64,000 nucleotides of DNA from Nemopilema nomurai. Its lineage: Eukaryota > Cnidaria > Scyphozoa > Rhizostomeae > Rhizostomatidae. The position numbers were made by a program, and so were the translations under genes. The stretch covers positions 156,340 through 220,339 of the forward strand of contig ML133452.1 in NCBI GenBank assembly GCA_003864495.1, written 5' to 3'. A model generated the notes under the pieces. It was not told where the DNA came from, searched no databases, and was given only the letters and a program-made list of their open reading frames with translations. Positions 14,101 through 27,508 of this stretch are shown in pieces (within the stretch, counting starts at the first letter, position 1; the number at the start of each line of letters is the position of its first letter).

Positions 14101-16668
14101 CAGAAAATTTGGTTCTTGTTTTGCAAAAAGGCACCACGAGCAAAATATTGATATCTACTTTCATAGCTTCCCATTAAAACTGTAATGTCCTTGGCCAGAC
14201 AAATAAATGTTGCATGACGAATGAATTGACTGCATGAAGTTACTACAAATGAGTGCTACCTGAATAGCCTTCCCACGGTGGCTAATTGTGACGCTCACTG
14301 AGATGCTAAATGTCTATTTGCGAATTTGTTGTTGACTCGTGGTCTCCTTGCATTATAACAGCCATTATCAGCTCCCTATCACAAAATCATTGTTTCGTTT
14401 CAGAATGCTTTGAAGTGCTTAAGCAGGTACTTTGATGCAGAAGTAATATTTGTTCTGTATCAACCCTCATCTGCCACTTATAAGTAAAAATGTTACAGTT
14501 GTGAGATTTTACTGTTCCTTTTTTGGAGATGTTGAAAAATTCAAATATTATTAATTTAAAGTGGAAACAGGCTGCTAAGAGTTAACTTCATTCCATCTTC
14601 AAAGGGCATTCCGATTCCATCTTCACCACAGATAATGGTCAAAGGGACTGTAAAAAAGGGAGCGAAAACCAACCTTAAATAGCCAACCTAAAAAAGCTCC
14701 TTAAATGATAAATGACGACAGCAGTGTTTAATGACATCACCCATTTTTGCCTGACGATGAAGCAGGTTCGTGTACCTTTAGCATACTTTCAGGGCAGCTT
14801 TGGTTCTATGCTGTCTTTGAAATGGCACCAAATGCTATTCCAGATCTATTGAGCTGCATTACAGTTGAAATGTCGCTGTCATTATTTATGCTATGGATTA
14901 TTTTTGTCTTGCTTCTTCAGCTATGGATAGTTCTTTATAGTTTATGATTCTTTGTAGTGATTACTTTATAAATGAGAGAAGGGTGTCTTAAAATTCATCA
15001 AAGTTAGACTTCTAGACGTGTTTGCATCTTGAGTATGGCATCTCAGCCATTCCATTCAAAATATTTTTTACTTGTTTTGGAGATTGCTCTACACATTAAC
15101 ACCACTTTAGTGCTCAAAAAACTTCCTAAATATCTTTGACCTGATTAGTAACATGCTAATAGAAAATTATCAATATTTTTAACTTTGATTTTATTGGGAA
15201 GTGTGTATTGGTGTGTTTAACATGAGGTATATTTTTTCATTTCAATGAATGTATGCATGCTCAATCGGAGCGAATATTTGCTAGGAGGCTATAAAAAGCA
15301 ATGATTGCTCTTTGCTGTTCGAGTTTTGACTACCTGAGGGTAAATTGATATCTCAACATGCATTTTGGAGAAAACATTCCAGGTTTCGGGCACATTATAA
15401 GGTCACTAGTACCAAAATTTGGAGGTTGACAATAGCTTGTTCATGTGTTTTGTAAATAGAAGGTTCGACAAGGGCTTCGTTCTTCAACTGAAATTGCTTT
15501 TTTCTTCCTTTATTCTCATCATAGATGCAGCTGGAAAATGAATGATAGACATGTTAATTAGGCAAGCGACATGGGCTCGAAATCTTGTCTTGCTGTTAGC
15601 AACATGGTAAATATTGAAGATTCTTTGTTCAAAGTTTCACGATTCATATTGGTTGGTAGAATGTCAATAGTAACTTAAAAGTAGCTATAATGGTCAACAA
15701 CTGGGATTACAAGCGCAAGATTTGACTGCTTTTAGAGCAAATGTGCTTCAACAACTGTGCATCAATATTATGAGGAGTCTTACATACATCATCTTTTCAT
15801 CAATCGTGTTTCTAACATATGCTAAACACCTCATTACTGACATGAATTTTACCTACAGTTATTCATTTATTGAGATGGGTATGGATAGGTTGGGTTAAGA
15901 TAACTTGAAAAATGTTAGAAACATTATGTAACCCTACCTTTTTTTGCTCCAGAGGGAAAACCACATTATTTAATCAGACAAGTATAAGACAAAAGTGAAA
16001 GAAGCGCATTTCCTTGATTAGAAATATCGTTGTTGATCTGAGTTGCTTTGGCTCTTGAACTATACTTCAATACCTGAAAAATTTAAATACCTCAGTATAA
16101 AACACCTCAGTAGGCTAGAATTATTGTTTATCTTTTTCTAGTTCACACCTACAAGCATAGAAGACTAGCAATACTCAAGACACTATATTTCATAAATATC
16201 AAATAACTTCAATTTGCGTTACCTTGAAAATGCTGCCAGTATTTCATCTTGGCAAGCACTGCTCATGTGCATTAAGATCTCCAAAGTTCCGACCCATTAT
16301 GAACTCGTATTGACTCTAAGCTATCGCATGACCTAGTAAAGTGTAATACCATTGCTTAGCTTTGCTCCCTGCATTGTCTGGGTCTTTTAGATGTAGAATT
16401 AGAAATTCTTCTACACGTGCTGCTCTTTTTTATAAACGAATACTGGCCTTAGTTGACTTGCCACAACTTCCATATTCTCGGCGTAAAGAGGAAAGAACTA
16501 TTCATGTACAAAGTCTTTGAATTCGGCTGTTTCAAAATATTTTCTAGCTTTCAAATTCTAGAAGACCTGCCTTTCACACTTTATACTCCTGTATAGAGAA
16601 TTTGGCAGACTTTCAATGTCATATTTGGCAACAGATAATGCATAGTTATTTTATTCGATGTATGGCAA

Positions 16669-16692
16669 GCACACACACACAAACACACACTC
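16669..16692. repeat. CA microsatellite
   Basis: Short interrupted (AC)n run followed by CTCTCTCC. Confidence 0.8.
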
Positions 16693-17441
16693 TCTCCGTT
16701 AGTGTGCCACACCGAGAGTCATCAAATGGGAATCTTCATGTCTTCTTTAACAATTTCTGTTTGAGCCTGTAAATTGATTTGCAATTTCCGTCGGATTTGA
16801 AGCAAATTTCCACTTCGACGGTGCAATAAACAAGAGGTTCAACAGCTAGCCTAAGTGTATATTCCTTCTAAATTCTTAATAATTTGGCTTGAAAGTCGTC
16901 TTTTCACGTAAGTGTCTTGAGTCTACATCAAACAAAATATTCCGGCATGCATAGACTCTAGAAAACTTTTCTGCTGATCTCGACAACAAAATGAGAGGTC
17001 AGACGCCTTTGCTTGGTTAAAGCTAGAAACCAATCACTGTTCCTTCTGTGTTTGCCCATCAGCCTCTGCTATTAAGCGTCTAAAGCTATTTATCGCATGC
17101 AGTGCTTGTGTCATGTAGATTACCTTTAATGAAAATATTTCATCAGGATATATTTCAGTAATAAGATTGCTGCTGTGCCGACTTTAATCAAGGCTAGAAC
17201 TGTAATTGAGGTGTAGAGGAGCTTTTTTATGGTTTCTGAAAAGAGTTTATGAGCTTCGCATCTTGATAAATGAAACTGTGTGCGGAGAACAATCACTAGT
17301 TGTAGACTCTTGAGTGGCAGCATGTTCTTCACTGTTTTACTCCCATCATATAATTGCATCTAATTTTATTATAGCTTGCAGAGAACTGAACAGCCGAACT
17401 TTTCTTTTTCATATAGAATTTTTGTGTATTTTCTTATACAG

Positions 17442-17543
17442 TATTCGAGTGCTTTGACTGACTTCAAGACGTATGCAATGGGTGGACAATCTGGACCAGG
17501 CTTGGTCGCTTGGAACATTTGCCAATCGAAATGGGCTTTAAAT
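17442..17543 (+). CDS. Exon-like open stretch of unknown gene
   Basis: A 34-codon open segment preceded by a pyrimidine-rich tract ending ACAG (17,438-17,441) and followed by a GTACGT donor (17,544). The peptide includes GGQSGPGLVAWNICQ, with a GP-W-C spacing faintly like the start of an alpha carbonic-anhydrase-related domain. No QSP motif or partner exon is found nearby. It may be one exon of a plus-strand gene with long introns, or chance. I do not assign a function. Confidence 0.2.
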
Positions 17544-20455
17544 GTACGTAAAATGCAGCCCTTATTGTAATCACTTTCATCACTCATTGGGTGTCACATT
17601 ATATTATGACTTATGATCTCCTATATGTTTAAGAGCTGCATGATTCAAAAGTCTGATCAGAAAGGTTTGCAGTAAGTTTTTCTATCTTGCACAATGGAAA
17701 TTAATCTAGTCAAAGTATTGTCATCTAGATATTTTCAACAAGCAATGATCTTTTTCATTGGGAAGTATTTTACACAAATGAGAACGAAACGTCAGCACTA
17801 GGACGTGTTATGGAAAGCAAACTGCCTCTGATATCTACGCAAACTTTTTTGAAAATAAGAATTGGCCAATAGTCTAATTCAGCAATGAAAATGTCTTGAA
17901 TCTTGTTTCTCAAAATAAACCTTATTCTGGCCTGAGCCTTGAGAGATTTTGAACCTTTCATAGGCATTGCTGTTTTGAGGCTAGAAACTACAATCGGTGG
18001 CGAATCCTTGACACTTTTGACAAAGATCTCTAGTTCTTGGACGCTTGGGAGCTGCAAAGAAGATACTGGACGTTGATTGGTTAAACAAGAAGCCAGGTAA
18101 AACTAAGCAAGGTGTCGGTATTCTCATACCTTTTGCTAATCATCTTTCCGGTTGGTTTAGTTTTGTTGGTAAAGTCTTTCATTAGCCAGTTTGCTTGTGT
18201 TTGAAATTTTTCCGGTACTCATGTCCTTCTGGGAGAACTTAATTTCATATCTTTAGCAGAAAGTCGGGTTGAAGGTTCTGAAATACGACTTATCGTGGGT
18301 AGGAATCATTCGATATATCCCCAAAATTGGAATTTTCTGTTCCAATTTGGAAGAAAGGATCAAAGTCTCGTTTGTTGTGTAGTCTTTTTGTTTCCTAGAT
18401 TTCTGCCTTAGTTAAAGGGTCATAGCCTCATCAAGCATACATCATCTCATACATCATCTTTTAAGCTTTAACAAAAGACTTAAAATTTGCAATTTTCTTT
18501 TGAGACACTGTTCTCAAAACGTCGCGTCAATGTTTCTTTCAAATCATTACCAAATCAAATAATTGGTACCCTAGAAGCAAATCATTAATGTGATCGCAAA
18601 ACTGACTCTAAACTACAGCAAACATGATTGACAGCTCTAAAAGGCAGTTATCTTTTGGACTCCTATCAATTTTTATCATTTTGTTAAGCAAACAGATTGA
18701 AAGTAAAGATTCGAGAAAACCTGCAAATTGTAGAGTGTCATGAATTCGGCTAACAGAAATTAGTAGATTTGGTTAGTGTATTGCCAGTGGCTGAATATTG
18801 AAATTGTATTTATGGTCTCCTGATCTGATTTCTTGGCCCAAACTTTTCATTAATGCATAGCGAAGGCTGCTAGTAACAATCTACCACCAACAGGAACAAC
18901 TGACTCTCATATGTATCTTTTTCTCTGTTTCACATTGAGACTTGTCCCATTTCACAATGGCCCTATCATTGCGCTATTAGGAGATATCTAATCTGGCCTC
19001 TTTTGCGACATTTTAATTCAATATTTTCATGCTTTCACGTCATTCTCTATTTGAAGTGCTCTCTTCGCTTTTCAGCATCTCTCTTATTCTCTTGAATCTG
19101 TCCAAAAATTGGCCATCATTGTATTACACATTGATGGTTTGCAATTGCCCTTCTAATTGAACTTCCTGTCATTTTTGAATGCGATTTATACTTTGTTTGG
19201 AAATCACCGTTTTGCTATCAAGTACTATTCATGTTTTAATCTAATTATTTTTTACAATATTGCAGCTTTCGCTAATTATTTTAATGGTAAAAAGCATTTT
19301 GTTTTAGTGCAAATGGACGGTAGTTCGATTACAACAATGCTTTTAAAACTCTTTTCCTTTTTTATCACTGAATCATACAAGACGTTATTCTCGGAGTTTG
19401 AAAATTATCTTGTGCTCCTGGAAACTCACTTTTGACCATGCTCTAGTCGCCAGGTGCATTTATCTTCTTGTCCGACGCTTTCGAACTGTCAGCTTGATCA
19501 AAGATTAAAGAAATTTTTCTCCTATCAAAAGCACCTCACACTTACTTCCCCTAAATAACTGACAGAATCATATGTAACTCGTAAAGAAACCCTATCGTTC
19601 CAGAACCTCGGATGGGCAAAAAGGAAGGCTATAGCCGATATTATCAGTCGGAGAAAGAAGGACAGAAAGAATAACTTGCTGAGTCTCTTTGTAAATTTTT
19701 GTCCCTAATAACCATGCCAGGATAAGATGAGTGAATTATATTAAATACAACTTTGAGAGTAAATGAGCGAAATTTGAAATGATATGAAAACTGCAACTAT
19801 GGGATTAATCATGTTGAGTGCTACCCTTCTCTTTATTCGAAATATATTTTGATCGAGAATAACTCCTCGAATTACTGAGAAAAATCATAAGTGAAGTGTA
19901 AAATTGTATTATCAAGTGTAAAATATAAACTATTTTCCCCTCGGGTGTGGTTAATAACATCAACAGCCCATAAACCTCTACGTATTACAAATCCAAGTTT
20001 TAAGTTCCATGTTAGAATAGAATGCTTAAACATCCATGAGCAGATCAACCGAGTTACTGTGTTGGTGTGACAGAAAAGCCTTCAAGCTCATGTTGATAAA
20101 CGCTCAAATCTAGTTGCTGAAACTTCGGCCCACATTTTAGTAGGTCATTTTCTCAGCAAAAGTCGATGAATATTCATTGGCAAATGCAAATTCCACGAGT
20201 TAATCTACAACCATGCACTTTCACTTTCAGAGATTTATAAATTCGTGGATCTATTCACTACATAAGAAAACAAGGCAAGCAAAACACTTCATGTATTATC
20301 TCTTGGAGATGTGCAATAAGTTTGCTTCTGAAACGTGGATTAAAATCCTTTTTTATTCCTCCCAGTTTCAATGTATGCTTAGACAACAAAACCGGCTCGA
20401 AAGCGGCGTATATAGAAAAACGACAGGTGGAGGAATGGCGTTGCAAAAATGGGGC

Positions 20456-20500
20456 ATACCATAATGGCGTATACCATAATGGCGTATACCATAATGGCGC
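20456..20500. repeat. 15-bp tandem repeat, three units
   Basis: Three head-to-tail copies of ATACCATAATGGCGT, the last ending in C. It lies about 320 bp beyond the stop codon of the channel gene at 20,822-25,184, in its 3' flank. Confidence 0.9.
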
Positions 20501-20790
20501 ATGCAGGTGTGCAATACGACTGGGGAGTTGCGGCTTCCCAAAGCAGTGTCGAGTCTCTTCCGTTTCCCCTTTACTTCACTTCAATGTGAAGACTACCCCT
20601 TCGCTGATAACCAGTCATGCTTCGAGTGGTTGAAGGGTGGCTTATGGAGCGCCCTCTTTGCTTTGCGACCGGGGAATGCCCGTAACCACTGTCCCTCCCA
20701 CTGAGATACGTATTACACGACTTTATGCTTGATTTCGAAATCTCCTGTACCGGCATCCCAGCCATCTCGTGTAAACTTTCGAAAGGCACG

Positions 20791-20796
20791 TTTATT
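20791..20796 (-). terminator. Poly(A) signal of channel gene B
   Basis: AATAAA on the minus strand, about 26 bp beyond the stop codon at 20,822. It is the nearest canonical signal. The true 3' end could lie further left. Confidence 0.5.
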
Positions 20797-20821
20797 TTGT
20801 TGTGTCGGTTCCTTGGGATTC

Positions 20822-23800
20822 TCAGCTGAGTTTGCGCCAGGTTATAGTATTGCTCAAAAGTGCTACCAAGTATGGAGCCGGTAAGGATAAGATAATGACA
20901 CCCATAATTGCAGCTGCTGCACCAATAAAGAGGCCTGGAATTGACTGTGGGACTGCGTCTCCGTAGCCAACCGTTGTCATGGTGATAATAGCCCACCACA
21001 GGGTTCTGGGAATGCTCTGCATCTCAATCTTTGATTTGGCCCCTCCCCAGTTCTTCTCGATGTAGTGCATCAGACTGGAGAATACTATTACTGGGATCGA
21101 AAGAAGGAAAAGTAGGGTCAAAAAATGATAGGCACTCGCTCTGAGAGTGCGGCCTAGGATCTGCAGCGAGTAAAAAATCCGGAAGAACTTTGTTATTCGA
21201 AAGTATCGAGCCATGTTGAGGATACCAGTGAGATCTGGTAACTCTCTGGACATGAATAGCAAGAGGTATGACGTCACAAGTGCTAGGATGTCCAGCAGTG
21301 TAGATAGGCTCGTGAAGAACTGGCCTTTGTCTTGGCAGAAGACGGCACGAAGGAGGAATTCCAATGTAAACCACACGGTGCATATAGCTTCGATTGGTGC
21401 AAAAATCAGCCACAGCCGGGTATCGCCACTGGAATCTACAAAAAATTGAAGTCAACTGTCAGAAAATACACAATAGCTTTGGGTGATACAGTGTAAACAT
21501 AGTTGGTATTGCAGCAGCCACTTATCGAAGGCTATCTGATTTGTTCTTAGTACACATGTGCATACAAGGTATGACAAGGCTCTTTGATAATAACACAAGC
21601 CGATTGCTTTTGTCACTGTGCTGGATTGGTCGGCCTAGCCAGATATCTAAAGCATTCCACGCTTTCTGTAGAGGTCAAGAGAAAGTGTTCAGGTCGACGC
21701 TCCGAACAACCGCCATTATTCAATAGCTCATAGCAAACCAGAAAACTCTGACGACTCTCTGTTCCCTCCATCTTGAAATCTAACATTTGGTGCCGCTATT
21801 TCTACAAACACTACCGCCAGGGACGAATCCCTTTTGTTCTTAATTTGAATCCCTTTTGTTCTTAATTCGAATCTCTTTTGTTCTTAATTCGAATTCCTTT
21901 TGTTCCTAATTCGAACCCCTTTTGTTTTCAATTCGAGGGACAGGGGTAGTACTTACATCTGGTTGTGTTGCGTGGCTGTGTTTCGTTCAATGGCCCTGTT
22001 CCATTGCCGGACAGAGTATTGGCTTGTTTTCCAGTGTTTATCGTGTACATGGTGAAGGTGACAACTGACAGGACCACAAACAACAATGAGAACCAAGCGA
22101 ATAGCTGCAAAAAAATGAAAAGACATTGATGAGGGTATTCGGAAAAGGGCGATCTTTGCAGCGGAATGATTTATTTCGCAAAACCTGCTAGCCAGTGCTG
22201 TGTCTCTTAGGCCCCGTTCACGCGAGGACGGAACGGAACGATGTGAACTGACCCAGAAAATAAAGCATTTTTACCAAGTGTTCACGCGAGAACAAAAGTT
22301 CCGTTCCAAAAAACGGACCACTGTAAAAAGTGTTCCGAATCACGGAACGGAAAGGCAGAAAAAGCTTCGAAAAGTGACCACCCTCATATCACCCTAGTAA
22401 ACAATAGTAGTTCGATTAAAACATGATTTATAACAAGTAAGAAAATCATAATAAGAAAATAAGAAAATAATATATAATTTCCTTTTCAGCATTGCAAGAT
22501 GGGGCCAGCAAAAATTTTTGAGTGTTATTGATCCTACATTTCTAGCACTGCATTTTTAGTGTAATGAAGTCCAAAAAAAGCCACCACAGAAGAAAAACTG
22601 ATTTTACTGCAAACCGACTTTGGCAGTGGGGGTCGCCTTGTTTGTCACAACTCTGGAAGCGGCACTTTGCCATAACTTGGATTTTAATTAATAATTGAAG
22701 AAAACCACCCGCAAAAGAATATCAAGTTTTGCTTGAATTTTGCAAATTTATGACAGGTAGCAGCCATCATACGCCACCGGACAGTGTGGTTTATCGTGAA
22801 TTCTAATGTAGAACAAACAGTATTCGTTTGGTTTTAGCAATTGTTTTAGTTTTAAACCTTTACTGACAGACAAAACAAACATATTTAACCTGATGCCAGT
22901 TAGGAAAACTAGCTATGTTTGGATTGATAAGGACCCTTTCTTCAACAGAGTTTAGTTATTACAGCTGCATCGCTGAATAAAATGCTGTTTTGCTCGTGTC
23001 ATAGTCTAATAAATGGAGATTAAAGAGAGTGTTTTGCAGATTGGCACGATAAAGTTTGTCAAAAAGCTTTCTGTAGCTGTAGAAAGAGGATAAGATTTAG
23101 ACCCCTTTGGATCATTATTTCACAATCGATTGACTTGTAAATCATTGATTGAAAGATTCAATTCAATTGACCAACCATCAGTGGCATATGCAAATATTTA
23201 GGAACTCGAGAACACGCAAAGTGACACGCAAATTATTTATAAATAATTTTCGTAAGGCATCTAACATTTTGTTACGACACGTGAAACATTTATGCGATGT
23301 ATTTATCAAACAAACAAGATTCCCTTTTCAAGCCGAAGAATGTATTTTTCATAATGTCGGTGTGGCATTACGTTTTTGAAGTTGACCCGTGAAACTTGGT
23401 ATTGAAATTCAACAGGATTGCCTCTTGGGATAACGGCAACACAAGCCACTTTGAAACGCGATAAATTTGTACAAAACACAAATATGCAAAAACAAAAACT
23501 GTTTTTGTAATAACATCTGGGAAAATAGTGTTAGGCGTTTAGGGCTTGACTTTAAAATTTCGCACAGCTAAATCTTATAATAAACTCTAGATTATTTTTT
23601 GATTTAAGCAATTTCGTTCCTCGACGACTTTACGTTTTAGAAACCATGGAGGCTCCACCACCTTTAAGGGTAACAGAATGGGGGCAGCATTCAGATTGAA
23701 GAGAAAAATTTGATCATAGCTTCTAGGCTGATATGCGAATGTGATCATCGAAATGATATCATTTACGAATGTGATCAAGTTATTACGACCTTTTCTTCAA

Positions 23801-25184
23801 ACACACAGACGATTTGTTAATAGCACCCGATCCTGTCTTATGTTCATAAAGACTTTGAGCCGATACACTTGTAAGTGCTCTTACAAGACAAAAGTGCTCA
23901 TCTGTCAGCAGAGTTTTTTGACTTATTGATCTTCTTGCAAATTCTAATCATTCAGTGATAAACGATGGCTAATGCCTTTAGATGCATTTAGGTCCAGCCA
24001 TTTTACTTGAAATCTAAAGCGTGCCTTTTATGCCACATTGCAGCTCTTACATGAAGACAGGGTCTGACGCGCCACAAGGATGGATCCTGGGTCTCTTGCT
24101 TCTTAATATCTTCATCAATGACCTATTCCTTTTCAAGCTACGTTCCTTTCTAGTGCTTTCAGGTAAAAACAATTTGGAACAATCTTTCTAGGATATAGAG
24201 AGTGGTAATATCAACATTTTAGACGTTGCAATTTTCAACAGAGCACGAACACAAACGTCATTTTGACTTTGTTGCAAGTAAGTACCGTTTCTTTGCTTTT
24301 CTTTGCTGTAATCAAGACTTTTTCTTTAGATATAGTATGGGTATTCTGCAAAAACTGCTAAGTTACATTTGAAAGTAAAATTCACGTATTAAGACCATTT
24401 ACATTTCACGAACAGTTCCCAGTCATCTAATGCCAATAAACTTTCTGGAAACCATTTGGTATTGTTGTCCTATGTTTCTATTAATTTTAAGCTAAACAGC
24501 CTTAAATTTGGTCAGTTAAGTTTAGATGTCATCTGGTTTTGGCTAGGCAAACAGAAGAAGCGAGTTACGCCAGAGTCATCATAAAAAGCATACCTTGGCA
24601 GCAGAGGAAGACGAAGGCTCATCAAGAATTCTCCAGACTCTGTACTTCAATGTGTCCCATTGTCTTGGTACATTGGCGTCATAAAATTTAGTGCCTCTTC
24701 CCAACTCGACGTCGTTTAGCTCTGCCTGGTCTTCGCTCTTCCGTGCCGTGAATATCTTCAGGTTCTCCTGAGTCACACGGTGATGGGTGTATGTGTGCCA
24801 GCAGCAGGTCTCCATCTGTTGCTCCTCTATGCCCCAGAACTTTAACTCTTCCTCAAAGAGTGGCCCACAGACGCTTCTTGGGTAGTGAAGTTTCCCAGTT
24901 TGGAAGTAATCAAGCACTTGAGAGAACACTTCCGGGTGACGATCAAAGAATAATTCCTCATTGTTTTTGTCATAGTCAAGCATGTCTTTGTAGTTCTCTT
25001 GCAAAATGCATGCGAGTGGCGAATCTGGGACGTTTTTAAGCGTGCTCGCAAAAGCTTCATGTACTTGCCCACCAACGTTTATCTTGACTTTCTTGTTTGT
25101 GTTATTCTGCAAAATGCTTGGATCTCTCGATAATGGCTTTCTTAAACAACTGGACTTAGAAGGAGTTTGTACGCCTAATTCCAT
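20822..25184 (-). CDS. Voltage-gated K+ channel, Shaw/Kv3-like; gene B, three exons
   Basis: Exons on the minus strand are 25,184-24,594, 22,104-21,957 and 21,435-20,822, all with GT-AG borders; they encode 450 residues. Exon 1 carries the T1 domain (about 33-137), with the non-Shaker zinc pattern H100, C106, C127, C128. Exon 2 is S1 plus an extracellular loop with three N-glycosylation sequons (NGT, NET, NTT). Exon 3 holds S2-S6, with S4 at about 319-336 (four basic residues every third position) and the selectivity filter TVGYGD ending near 406. It forms a tetrameric plasma-membrane K+ channel. Two oddities: about six residues are missing where S4 meets the S4-S5 linker (FRIF-YS-LQILG), and the S6 hinge is P-A-P (432-434), not PVP. 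The protein stops about 16 residues after that, so it has almost no C-terminal tail. The start is the first in-frame ATG; the open frame runs six codons further upstream without one. An upstream exon cannot be excluded. Confidence 0.85.
21825..21934. repeat. 22-bp minisatellite, five units, in channel gene intron 2
   Basis: Five head-to-tail copies of a 22-bp unit close to GAATCCCTTTTGTTCTTAAT plus TC, with one to four mismatches each. It begins 18 bp inside the intron from the splice donor of exon 2 (donor at 21,952-21,956). Confidence 0.9.
22207..22345. mobile_element. Possible MITE fragment in channel gene intron 1
   Basis: A GC-richer patch in AT-rich intron DNA. It begins AGGCCCCGTTCACGCGAG, has a second GTTCACGCGAGAAC about 75 bp on, and contains several ACGGAACGG and CCGTTCC blocks in both orientations. 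The composition and inverted motifs suggest a small non-autonomous DNA transposon, but I could not define matching ends or a target duplication. Confidence 0.35.
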
Positions 25185-26901
25185 TCTGGCCAGAAACCGC
25201 ACTTCGCTGGAGCAATCAATGATCTTGTCTTATAATCAGTGTCGTTAACAAGCCAAGTTTGCATTTAGAGCATATGTACGCAAATAATACGTCATGTTTT
25301 GTAAACGAACTACTGCCCTTCAAAAGCACATTAACTATCAAGAAAAGATCTCCTTAAAACAACTGCATGTTTTCAAACCACATCTAAGCCTTTCTTAGCC
25401 ACTGAATTGGCTATTCAAACAATGTAAACACGCATCTTACTCTGATGCCTGACATTGGATAAACAATAGAATTGCTGCGATTAGCTTCCAGATTTTCTGT
25501 ATTACCGGATCATTTCTTGCATTCGATCAGTAGATCGGCTTCAAACCTTTTCATCGATGATTCCTGCTTCTTCATGCAGCATCTTGCAGACGTGGAATGC
25601 TGGCCATGCCATTAAACATTTAGCCAAGGCTTTCCTAAACCAGTGATTTCTGTGCTGCTTTTCACCGAATGTAAAAGCGCTGTTATGAATCTTATGTATA
25701 CGCTCGCACCTGCCATTATGCAAATCAGCCTTGTATAAACATTTACAACAGAACAACCTGTTCTTTTCATTCTTTCTGCAGTTGAACAAAATTGCTATTT
25801 GCTTTGTCGACAAACAAAGTCCGATTTTCCAGATCGGCAATCAGTAAAACATGGTCACATAAATACAATATTCAAAATAAATATTCAGATAAGGTCAGAC
25901 CTCTCTTTTTCAACGATAAATGATGCTGGCTCCCAACAGAGATATTTAGGCTATAGAGGAGGCTGTTGGAGTAACTGACTTCTCCTATTAGCACATAGGT
26001 CCCATAAGGGTGTTCACTTGTATTAAATTTTCTGAAATTGTCTTCATAGCTCTAAATTAAAAGTAACGCATCACGTAAGAATGTTCTGAACAACAGACAT
26101 CTTTTCCTTAATTCATGTATGCAATTAAAGTCGTACTTTTACAACGTACATATTACGGCCATTGTTCATATAGGACAGGGATTTTCAATAACAGATTCTG
26201 CAAGACCAAAACTTAATCTTCGATATCATTTGAATTGATTTTTGCTGTTTAAATGAAATTCAAAAAGAATATATTGTGATGTAAATTCATTACAGACGTG
26301 CGGTGAGCGATAGTATCTACTTAGCTCTTCAATCAACCACAGCTATTTTCTTAGCTGCTCCAGTTGACTGCGACTATTTTTTGTCTACCTTATTTAATTG
26401 CAACTATTTTCTTAGCTGCTTCGATTAATAGCTGTTCTCAATCACCACACAGAAGCGCTTATCAATACATTACCATGAATTTTCCTCCTGCACTAGTGCA
26501 GTAAAATATGATTTGGGAGCCAATATGTAAAACTAACTTAGGACACTTCCAATCTTTCCCATCACTATTTTCACGATATACCGCATCTTCGCTATACCTA
26601 TCCGTCTCAAGCTCATACGATTGACATTTTGTCATTTGTTTATTCGTTCCAGCTCAAGATGGTCATATTGGCTGGTTTCCAATTGATTATTCACGAAACT
26701 GTCCTATTGTCATGTTATGCTTTATCGCCGTCTTCACGGCTCCTTTAGACCAACTTATTATAATTGTCATAAGGTTGAATCTCAAGTCAGAACTCTTTGA
26801 TTAACTGTTTGGAACTCTTACAACTGATTCAAGTCAGAACTCTTTCAACTGCTTTCTTATTTCTTATCGCATAGCATTTCTATAATAAAGAGCCCTTCAT
26901 T
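25185..26901. other. Intergenic, upstream of channel gene B
   Basis: No supported gene. It would contain the promoter and any 5' non-coding exon of the channel gene on the minus strand, but I see no TATA box or other element I can defend. Imperfect duplications of a segment like TATTTTCTTAGCTGCT occur near 26,343-26,424. Confidence 0.5.
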
Positions 26902-27020
26902 CCATTTTAAGGCTTGCTCGAGCTTATTACTCCATTTTAGGGCTTGTCCCGCCTATTTAGCCCCAATTTAAGGCTTGCCCCACCTATTTACTCCATGCTG
27001 AGGCATACCCCAGCTATCAA
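26902..27020. repeat. 30-bp degenerate minisatellite, four units
   Basis: Four diverged head-to-tail units starting at 26,902, 26,932, 26,962 and 26,993, each beginning close to CCATTTTAAGGCTTG and ending near CTATTTACT. The last unit is the most degenerate. Confidence 0.75.
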
Positions 27021-27508
27021 TCACTCAAATGCTACTTTTAGCTTTGAGATAGCGATGAAAGACAGTCACAAAAGACGTCATTTTACTGGCAAAACTTACG
27101 GTGAAAGTCACTTAATCTTGATTGAATAAGAGAATGTGCCAAAATGCACAGAGCATTGTTTTCATTCTATAGCCGGGCCTAAACATAGTCACTAAATGAG
27201 AAGGAATACTTAGAGATTACTGACTCCCCACTCAGCGGCCACTGAGAGACTACCTGCAGACAAAGGCTACAAAAGATTACATAAACTACACATGCATTCA
27301 CAATTTTGAAACATTGCCTTTTCAATTGGTTAGATTTCTCCTGATGGCATAGCAAGCCCTTGACTTAGGACTATCTAAATTAAAAACTGCTTGCTCCGAT
27401 CTTATAATGATAACCTGTCTTCAGGAATTTCTAATGAAATAGAAAAAATTAGAAATACTTAACAGCTTCAAGTACGCAAAATGCTAGGGGGTCTTTTGAA
27501 GAAACATA

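Larger units (their letters stand above)
7373..20455. other. Long gene-poor stretch between the two channel genes
   Basis: No confident gene here. It contains short low-complexity tracts and one exon-like open stretch (17,442-17,543), listed separately. Other open frames are short and of biased composition. Both neighbouring channel genes are transcribed leftward, so this is mainly the region downstream of gene B and upstream of gene A. Confidence 0.5.

Noticed and set aside
24594..25202. Kv gene B start at 25,202
   Set aside because: That codon is GTG. The first ATG in frame is at 25,184.
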